The notes under the pieces: generated by a model
Database searches by the model: none
Seen by the model: only the letters and a program-made list of their open reading frames with translations
Told to the model about the DNA's origin: nothing
From: Mycocentrospora acerina
Lineage: Eukaryota; Ascomycota; Dothideomycetes; Pleosporales
Assembly (NCBI GenBank): GCA_022701365.1
Contig: JAKUHH010000108.1
Span: 58,501-122,500 of the forward strand
Length of the DNA stretch: 64,000 nucleotides
Direction of reading: 5' to 3'
Program-made: the position numbers and the translations under genes
Shown: one piece after another, positions 56,756 through 64,000 of the stretch
Layout: every line of letters begins with the position of its first letter
Position numbering within the stretch: position 1 is the stretch's first letter

Positions 56756-57412
56756 CAAGAAGCGAGAAGGAAAAGGGCTTGCAAGGCATGGGTGACGCAA
56801 GCAACAACGCAGCTGGGCCGCCTCAGCACTTTCTCAATACGAGACCTTCCTTTCTTGTCGTGGTTAATACACATAAATACGCTCCAGCTTCGTGATCCAC
56901 GACATGAATCTTCTGCTTCCGGCGTCTGGACCCTGCAGATCCCATTCCATCTGGCCAAGGCACTGACGTCATCCATAGGCTGACGCGCAGCTCATCCTAC
57001 CCTTGCTCCTTGGTTTGTCCCAACTGAGCTTACAGCGGCTAAAGCACTTGGGTGCCTTATCTGGTTCTTAAATTCGTTATATCCACCTCGACTACATTTG
57101 CTTAATCCCGCCCAATTCTTCCACCCGTTTGCACATCACACATACATACGCGCTCGGTCAAATACGCCTTCCGCCTCCAGATTCCAAATACACAGTGAGT
57201 CGACTCCCTACCCAAGGCGCGCACGCGACACACCACGCCACGCGTCGAACGAGCATCACATCGTAACCCTCATCCTCGCCTGTCAAATTCAGCGCGTCAA
57301 TCTCACACTGTACACGACAATATAAAAATCGGTATTAACCTCCTCCCCCCCAGAACCATCAGTCGACACCAATCTACCAACCAACAAACTCTCCTCCACA
57401 CCGCCATCTACA
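56756..57412. other. Intergenic, promoter and leader of the small gene
   Basis: This is 657 bp between photolyase and the 70-aa gene. The part from about 57100 is C/A-rich and leader-like, with a possible spliced leader donor GTGAGTCG near 57195. No other gene was seen. Confidence 0.5.
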
Positions 57413-57625
57413 ATGGGTTCCAAAGCCAGCAAGCTCTCCTCCTCCAGCGGCAACAAGCTGCAACCCTCGCAGGCACAAATCGACAAGGAAGAAATGCGGG
57501 AGCCGGCCAACTACTACGCACACCGCAGCAAGAGCATGAGGAGGAAGGCTGGCAAGGGCCCCGGCAGCGCGAGCGCAGGCGCAGCGGCAGGGAGCATCGG
57601 CGGAGGAGCGGGGTCGCTGTCTTGA
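57413..57625 (+). CDS. Small probably N-myristoylated protein, 70 aa
   Basis: The reading frame is short and uninterrupted: MGSKASKLSSSSGNK, then QIDKEEMREPANYYAHRSKS, a basic MRRKAGKG segment, and a Gly/Ala/Ser tail. Gly2, Ser6 and Lys7 fit the N-myristoyltransferase consensus (M-G-x-x-x-S/T-basic), and neighbouring lysines could strengthen membrane binding. The central EEMREPANYYAHRSKSMRRK block looks the most constrained. The start has a good context (ACAATGG) after a C/A-rich leader. The frame opposite is longer but repetitive and shadow-like. No known family is recognised. It could be a membrane-tethered regulator, but this is inference. Confidence 0.55.
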   Translation: MGSKASKLSSSSGNKLQPSQAQIDKEEMREPANYYAHRSKSMRRKAGKGPGSASAGAAAGSIGGGAGSLS

Positions 57626-58519
57626 ACACTGCAGAGGGAGAGAAGGGACGAGAGGAGACGAAGTAAAGGAGATGAAGAAAGAGGAGGGAAACAAGACAGT
57701 ACACATGGATAATCATTTCATTCAGCAAGGCGTTTAGGATTTGGATTTTTTTTTCATCGAACAAAGCAGAATCGGATTGTGTCCGAGAGATTGTATCCAC
57801 CACGCAAGGCGACGACGACAAATTTCTGCGTTGGTTTTTTTTATCCACCATGGGTCATGTCTTATTGGATTTCGTGTTGCTTTGGTTAATATTCGTCCAA
57901 CGTGATCATTGGCTACCGCCATCTACCAGGATAATTTTCAGGAACACAATCGAATTTTTTATTTGCTTATTTATTTTCAACCAGTGATATCGAAAATGAG
58001 TTTTGGTGTGGAGGTGGTGTGACGGCTTGTTACGAATGGACGGAGATGATAACACGGGGTTGTGGGATAATTTTGGTACAGTGCCTTTGCAAGGCGGTAC
58101 TACATTGGCAGTATGTGCAAGGCAATTGTTGCTACGGAGATGGCGAACCGCGCGTGTGATGGATGCAAAGTCTTTGATGGAAACAAATCATGTCGTGCAA
58201 GGATATCGTGTCTCTGAATCGAAAAGTGCATGCCCTTGTGCGGACCTGAAGGCGTCATTGGGAATAAGACGACAAGTAGCACCCTCCCATGAAGAAAGTA
58301 GCCCGGATATTTAACAAAACACATCTCCATTCAGGTCTATAATCTTTTTCCAACGCAGAGAAATGACTCCATCTAATTTTATGCGTGGGTATCGACATTC
58401 CGCCTTCTCCTTTCTATTTTCGTATCTTCTTTCTTGCTCTCCCCTCCCCTCCCCTCTCCCTCTATCCTTCCTTTCACAAAGCCCATGCATCCATGCATCC
58501 ATCCACCCACTCTCCCCAC
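57626..58519. other. Convergent intergenic
   Basis: This is 894 bp with T-runs near 57745 and 57835 and CCCCTCCCCT/CCATGCATCCATG simple sequence at 58440-58505. No gene was seen. Confidence 0.5.
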
Positions 58520-58876
58520 TCAAAACTTGCCCTTCCTCTCCCTCCTCTCCTTCTCCAGCCTGTCCTTCTTTCCGCCCTTCAAAATCTCCAAATGCCCCGC
58601 CTTCTCGGCGAGAAACTTCTCTGTCATGCCCACCAGCCCTGCGGCGCTCTTCTTCTTAATCTGGTTCTGCGTGACGAGGTTGGTTTTCTTGGGCTTGATG
58701 ACGCGTGCGCCGAGACGTTTGGGACCGGCGGGCCTGGGGGATGTCAGCTTGGGGGTAGGAGGGGCATGTATAGCGTGGAGAGAAGGTAGGGAGTAGTGGA
58801 TGTGGTGGAGGGGAAGGGCAACATACTTCTTGGGTGCAGCCGCGGGCTTTTTTGTTTTGACGGCACCTTGAGCCAT
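58520..58876 (-). CDS. UPF0390-like small basic protein, 87 aa
   Basis: Exon 1 is 58876-58827, the intron is 58826-58734 (93 nt) and exon 2 is 58733-58520. The joined protein starts MAQGAVKTKKPAAAPKKPAG, then PKRLGARVIKPKKTNL, and ends in a Lys/Arg-rich helix KDRLEKERRERKGKF. The unspliced frame also stays open (118 aa) but inserts a Pro/His-rich intron translation. The MAQG start and the PKR-GAR-IKPKK block match the DUF2462/UPF0390 group (C19orf53-like), small nucleolar-type basic proteins of unclear function in eukaryotes. It is tail to tail with the small myristoylated gene. Confidence 0.75.
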   Translation of the reverse strand: MAQGAVKTKKPAAAPKKYVALPLHHIHYSLPSLHAIHAPPTPKLTSPRPAGPKRLGARVIKPKKTNLVTQNQIKKKSAAGLVGMTEKFLAEKAGHLEILKGGKKDRLEKERRERKGKF

Positions 58877-59344
58877 TTTGTGTGGGTGGGTATTAAAAGA
58901 CTTGTGGGTTAAAGTCGAATAGGGAGGAGAGCCTCGGATGGGTAGTCTTTATCTGTGGTGGCGAAAGCGTGTAGTTTGATGTGTGGGCGTCGAGTGTTGT
59001 TTTTGGCGACCCTGCGAAAGTTCGCGCGCGATAAGATTTCGAAATGGCAAGCTTCTGGTGGGTCTCAACGCTAAGCTAGAGATGGTGTGGCGGATTGCGG
59101 GGAAGAGCTGAGGGACCCACGTTCACATGCGTCGACCTTGGTGCGGTGGGACAAGGTCATTTTGTTGTTGTACAGCAGGCTTTTGCGTTGTATCGCAAAA
59201 TCGTGGGAATTGCATCTTGTGTAGTCGGAAGATGAAACGTGGACTCCAGTTACAATGTGCCGACAATGACGACAATCAGACCAGACTACCATTGTTCAGC
59301 ATTGCAAGGTGAGGACGATCAACAAAGGCTAGGTAAGATCACTC
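58877..59344. other. Intergenic, promoter of the UPF0390 gene and 3' of MTC1
   Basis: This 468-bp stretch shows no coding signal. Confidence 0.5.
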
Positions 59345-60925
59345 CTAAATAATGCCTGCTCGTGCAGCCTCACCTCCGCCCGCTTCCACGATTGCCTCGC
59401 GCGATTTGCCTCTCCCCAGACCACCCTCACCAACTCCCATTCTCCGTGCAACATATCGCTGGGCTACAATACCTACACTCAGGCCAATGACTTCCTCCAT
59501 CCATTCAGCCACCCATTCACGAGGGTCAACACCTCCAGTTTCTATAATCTCTTGAATCTCGGGCGGTAGCTGCACTTCTTCGCCTGCTGCTTCTGTGTTG
59601 GCGGGCGCATCCATCCATTCAACCCACTTTGATGGGAAGGCCTGGCTGAGAGCCTTGAAGCTGATGCTGTGAATGGGATCATGCAGGTAGACAGCGAACA
59701 CGACTTGCTCATCATCCTCCTTCTGCTCTTCTACGTCACCCTCCTTCTCTTCAGACGTCGAAGTACCAAACAGCCCATCTTGCACCGTATAGCTGATGGC
59801 CTGGATGGAGATAAAAATATCGCTACTTCGTACGGGGTTGGTCTCGCTCAGATCATGTGTGGCTTGTTTTGCAGCTTCTTCTACACCTCCCCTTGCGGCG
59901 AAGAATTCATTCGCGTATGTCTCGGCGCTCACTCTGGTCAGCTTCGTGCCCTCTATCAGTCCCTTGACCACACTCAAGTCACGCTTGTCTGTATGCCGCC
60001 ACCATGGTCCGTCGTTCCAGCCTCCACCACCGCCTCGGTAACCATCAACAGAGTTACGCTGTGTGGATTCGGTGCCACGCTGAATGACAAGCAGGTCGCC
60101 GCCCTCGACTTGCGCCATGACGTTGGAGAAGGTCTGATGGATAATGGGGTCAAGTGACGGGTACCCGATTAGGTCATGAGTGATGTGTATTTGTAGCCGC
60201 TCGTGCTGCGAGATGGGTGGAGCGAGAGTGTTGAGAATGTTTGTAAATGTGGGGAGGGCGCGGCTGCCCAGTTCTCCTCCTGTGTCATGTCAGGACATTG
60301 TACTGCAGTGCAAGTAGATAGATGGAGACATACCAATGCCGCGAAGAGCGCCAACGTTGCCGCGCACCTGTTCAGCCCATCGCTGTGCCTCCTGATTCTT
60401 TTGGATTTCCTGGTATGCCGCCTCGGCCTGCTTCTTCGCAGCGTTGGCAGCATCTGTAGCGGTAGAGATCAGGCCACCCCATCCGCCTCCCCACCACGAC
60501 CCCCCCTGCTTTGGCTCCTCGTGCTGCGTGGGTGCTGCCTTGACGGGCTCCTCTGCGGTGGGCGCGAAGCTCTGGTGATACGAGCGCGCGCTCTCGGCAG
60601 ACTTTCTTGGCACAGCGGCCTTGTCTTCACTCGTGCGTGCTGACCCAGAGGACGAAGGCGTTGCGATGCCACGGCGGTTACTCGACGCCGTGGATGACGT
60701 TGCTGACGGCTTGGGCGTGTTTGGGCGGCTGGCTGGGCGCGGGACTTCTGGCGTGAACTTGCCCAGGTTCTCGAGATCCTCGAGGTCCTTGAGGGCGGCG
60801 TCAGCCTGTGGCGCCTGCCTCTGTCGCGGCACCTTGGGCCCCTTGGACTTGGGCGGGGGGGCTGCAGGAGCCTCCGCCAGCATCTCGAGCTCGGCCAGCT
60901 CTTCCTCTGCTGTTTTGGGGGCCAT
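59345..60925 (-). CDS. MTC1: Mtc1, maintenance of telomere capping protein 1 family
   Basis: Exon 1 is 60925-60334, the intron is 60333-60280 (54 nt) and exon 2 is 60279-59345, giving 508 aa. The N-terminus MAPKTAEEELAELEMLAE is followed by a Pro/Ser-rich disordered part. The core begins with GGSWWGGGWGGLISTATDAA and continues across the junction as GALRGIGGELGSRALPTFTN, the layout of the DUF5427/Mtc1 family. Exon 2 contains LQIHITHDLIGYPSLDPIIH and the C-terminal WVAEWMEEVIGLSVGIVAQRYVARRMG segment. Yeast Mtc1 is a Golgi/COPI-linked cytosolic protein; its telomere name comes from genetic interaction with cdc13 alleles. The exon joint and both halves fit, so the assignment is good. Confidence 0.88.
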
Positions 60926-61450
60926 GGCTGTTGGCGGTGGTGTGTCTGGGCGTGGGTGGGTGGCAGCCGGGCTGGTTCTGCAGCAGTCAGTAGGCGTGGG
61001 CGTCTGGCGCGTCGAGAGCTATGTAGCGATGTAGTTGTATATACACCAGCTCCAGCTCATGGTTGTTTGGGAGCATCTGCTCGGCGATAGGCCGCTACGA
61101 CTAGTGCGCCGCTCTCATTGGCTGCACGCGCTCAGCCGCCAAGATCATGGTTTGAAGCAGCCACGACGGACCGAGACAAACATCATCAACGTCTACTCTC
61201 TCACCATTCATCTTGAAAGCATTGCATAATCCCGCGTTCTTGTCTCAAGTTTCTTCCGTCTTTGCGCGCCTGCCCTACTGTTGCGCAGAGCATTCTCTTG
61301 TTCTGTGCTGCTGAGAATTTCTGTCACCCTGACAGGCCTGCAATCTGCGCTACGCCTCCCTGGATCCGTGCATGCAAACATCATCTTCATTAGTCGCTCA
61401 CAAACACCTTTACATTTCACACGTCGGACTGCTGTCCAACATTCCCGCCA
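60926..61450. promoter_or_regulatory. MTC1 / RGG-protein divergent promoter
   Basis: This is 525 bp between two start codons. No clear motif and no further gene was seen. Confidence 0.5.
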
Positions 61451-64000
61451 ATGCCTGTTCCGCGCAATTTTCCTGCGCGTTCATCGCAGCGGCGCAATTC
61501 TCAGCAAGATGACAGCGCGACCCGCACTCGTACAAGTCGCGGATCAAGGCCAGCCACATTAAAGTCGGACAGAGCAGACGTCGCACCACAAAGTCCAAGC
61601 CCTAACAAACTCAGTCCCAATGTCACAAGAAAGACAACTCGTTCAGCGAGCAATAACTCAGGCCAATCATTTGAGGCCCCACCTGAAATTTACGCTTCTT
61701 ACGAAGAACCGCTTTTCATGGTCTTTGGCTTGTCACACGAGTTTTTTGATGGTCTCAAAAAGCATCACGGCAAGCTCCCCAAAGAACGAAAAGTCTTAGT
61801 CACTCCTTTGCCACAACCAGACCCTACCTCTGAAGAAGATGAAGATGAAGAAGAATCAGAATCAGAAGATGAAAGTATAGACGAAAGTGAGGATGATATG
61901 CCATCTGTATCGCATGCTACGTCAAGAGGAAGAGGACGCGGGCGTGGCGGCCGCGGCAGTCGCGGAGGTCGTGGTGGTCGTGGTAGAGGAGGTCGAAGCA
62001 GGGGAAGAGGTGGTCGCGCAAGAGGAGGAATTGCAAAGACTACTACTTCTGCGCGAACGAAACCATCTCGCAATGCTGCTCTCATGCTTGCCCTTGCCGA
62101 AGAAGACCATGATTTCTCATCCACCAATCAGACATCAGTAAGCGAAAACGCCAAGCCCTCGCCTCGACCTAACGAGGATGAGTCCATGATGGATTCCTCC
62201 GAAGAAGAAGATGTACATGAACAAGCCGTCGATGATGAAGACAGCGATAGCGAGGGTGATGATGAATCGACTGATGACGCGCAATTTCGGACAACGACAC
62301 CAACAGGCTCACCACCAGTTGGCCTCCAAGAGTCAATTCTCAATGGCACATACACGCCTGCTGCACAGTCAGAACCAGCCCCAACAACGAACAAGTCTCG
62401 TACGATTCCAAGAATTACCTTTCCAAAATCCGCTCCCCAAACACCTCGAGATTCAATGTCGACACCTGCACCAGCTCTCAAGCTGCTAGACCCTGAAGAC
62501 GATGAATTATCAGATTCTGATCTTCCTGAACCCTGGGTCGAAGGGTTGACTTGGCCAAAACCAGCAGAGTGTGATGATAGAGCGGACTATTTGTTGCAGA
62601 CCAAATTTCCACCCATGACTGATGTGCAAGGTATTATTGCTTCACTTACCAGGTATCCATTTGCTCAGCGAAGCACCGAGAGCCTGCATGCGTTGGCTGA
62701 GAATACACAAAAAATCTTGAAGGCATGGCAGGATCAATACCTTGAGCTAGACGCAAGGGTAAGGTCCTATTTATCATTCATCTCCACACCACTTGCTAAC
62801 TAGTCAGACCGCGCCTCTGTTAAATCCAGCCAAAAAGGCTTGCCATGGTGGCCGCATTCCTGCAGACCCACAGATTTTTGAGGACATCAAGGAAGCTGAC
62901 CTTTACGGTTATGCATATGATGGTAGAAAGGCACCAGGCCGCCAGGATCCCTGGGCCCAACGGCCAGGCGCCGAAAAGAACGCTGGCAGAGAGTTGAGGA
63001 CACGCCGTAATCGCGATATGCTGGATTCTGCTGCACCTAGCGAAGAAGAGGAGGAAGAAGATAATGAGGGGCGTGCCATGAAGCGACAGCGAAAGGCTCC
63101 CCACAGGTTCGATGGTACTGACCAAGGCACGGGATCCACTACTCCAAAGAAGCATAACGGATGGGGCGGTGCACGAAAGAAGGGTGTTAGTCGGTTTGCG
63201 AAACTAGTGTCTGAGACTCCAGAACCTGAGGGCAGAGCTGTGAGGCGAGGAAAGGTGGCTGCAGCCTTACTTCTTCAGAAACGTATACAGGAGATGCGGG
63301 AAGAGTCGGCTGTCACTAGCTCTGGAGAGGAAGGCTCTTCCGTAGTCGATGTTGAAGACTTCTCCGATGCGAACCCAAAACGAGGTCGTCCTGCAGGCAG
63401 CAAGAATGTCAATAGACGTAGCGACTTTGGTGTCAAGAAAGGTCCTCGTAAGAAGAACGGCGAGTCAAGCACGCCTGTACCGGTAGCCCATGGCCCTAAC
63501 CCTCCACCGCCTGCACTGCAGTCTCAGAGTCAAGGTCAAGGTCAGTTCTCTCTTGATGCCCAACCCCCTTCAGACGCACAACCTCTGCTGGCACCAAACT
63601 CTGCTGAGACGGTTTTCCAAGCCACGCCGCATCCTGCTACTGCACACGATGAAGCTGCTGTGCGCCCGCCTACTTTCAGCATACCCGACTCATACATGAT
63701 CACGGCTCCTCTGAGCGAGTATACAAACAACTACGTTGAAGACTACGCCTCACCGTCTGGATCAAGACGCAAACCCAAGGTCAAGAGCGAGAAGCGAAGT
63801 CACAGTATGACTGTTTGGTGGGCAGAACGCAAAGCACGGAAACAAGAAGAAGATCGTAAGAACGGCATTATATCTACAAAAGCGCCACCATCTCGACCAA
63901 CCTCTTCGAGTGGAAAGAAAGCCAGCAAATTGCAGATAGCCACTTCAGCATTGGCACCTGAATATCCACCGCCAGAGTCCCAACATTCGTCTTCGATGCA
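61451..64000 (+). CDS. RGG and AT-hook nuclear protein of unknown role (3' end off window)
   Basis: Exon 1 is 61451-62758 (436 codons), the intron is 62759-62807 (49 nt) and exon 2 starts at 62808 and stays open to the window edge; at least 833 aa. After a basic N-terminus and an acidic stretch (about 128-150), residues 158-193 form an Arg/Gly array (GRGRGGRGSRGG type). Another acidic part follows. A conserved-looking block spans the junction: PWVEGLTWPKPAECDDRADYL, MTDVQGIIASL, QDQYLELDARTAPLLNPAKK, then FEDIKEADLYGYAYDGRKAPG. Further on KRGRPAGSKN (about 63378-63407) is an AT-hook. The block resembles a folded domain shared by fungal orthologs, but I do not recognise its name. The acidic, RGG and AT-hook mix suggests chromatin association. 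It is divergent from MTC1. Confidence 0.75.

Overview
This window is nuclear DNA from a filamentous ascomycete (Pezizomycotina). The genes have short introns of about 45-100 nt with GTRNGT-type donors, and they encode fungal families: an HMT1-type half ABC transporter, Rtc1, Mtc1, an ARN/SIT siderophore transporter, GH28/CE8 pectinases and a CPD photolyase. A plant-associated Dothideomycete would fit, but that placement is inference. No transposon, rRNA, tRNA, CRISPR array or virus was seen. I found 26 protein-coding genes; two run off the window edges (Cactin on the left, an RGG/AT-hook protein on the right). Gene models were built by hand from splice sites and reading-frame continuity.

Region 1 (1-26.6 kb) is mostly housekeeping. 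In order it holds Cactin(-), the end-joining factor XLF(+), a 972-aa disordered orphan(+), an F-box protein with a poly-Asp tail(-), the histone deacetylase RPD3(-), the proteasome deubiquitinase RPN11(+), a heavy-metal half ABC transporter(-), the SEA/GATOR subunit RTC1(+), ribosomal protein S21(-) and a metacaspase without prodomain(-). Cactin/XLF, RPD3/RPN11 and HMT1/RTC1 are divergent pairs on shared promoters. Several intergenic stretches carry simple repeats and three have longer imperfect tandem repeats (25 bp x3, 94 bp x2, about 82 bp x2).

Region 2 (26.6-54.8 kb) is sparser and more accessory. It holds a GFA-fold protein(-), a secreted FAD amine oxidase(-), an NCS1 purine/cytosine permease(+), a coiled-coil protein ending in a Zn2Cys6-spaced cysteine cluster(+), a DJ-1/PfpI protein(+), a gene-empty 2.9 kb stretch, a siderophore transporter with three exact ATCWGATAA sites upstream(+), a convergent exopolygalacturonase(+)/pectin methylesterase(-) pair, a Mup1-like amino-acid permease(+) and a small C2H2-like orphan(-). 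The content is mainly nutrient acquisition: iron, nucleobases, pectin and amino acids.

Region 3 (54.8-64 kb) returns to dense housekeeping genes: CPD photolyase(+), a 70-aa probably myristoylated protein(+), a UPF0390-type small basic protein(-), MTC1(-) and the RGG/AT-hook protein(+, partial).

I did not find a convincing new multi-gene system. The best leads are the coiled-coil/C6 protein, the iron-GATA promoter, the small myristoylated protein, the photolyase with a possible alternative organellar start, and the duplicated intergenic segments.
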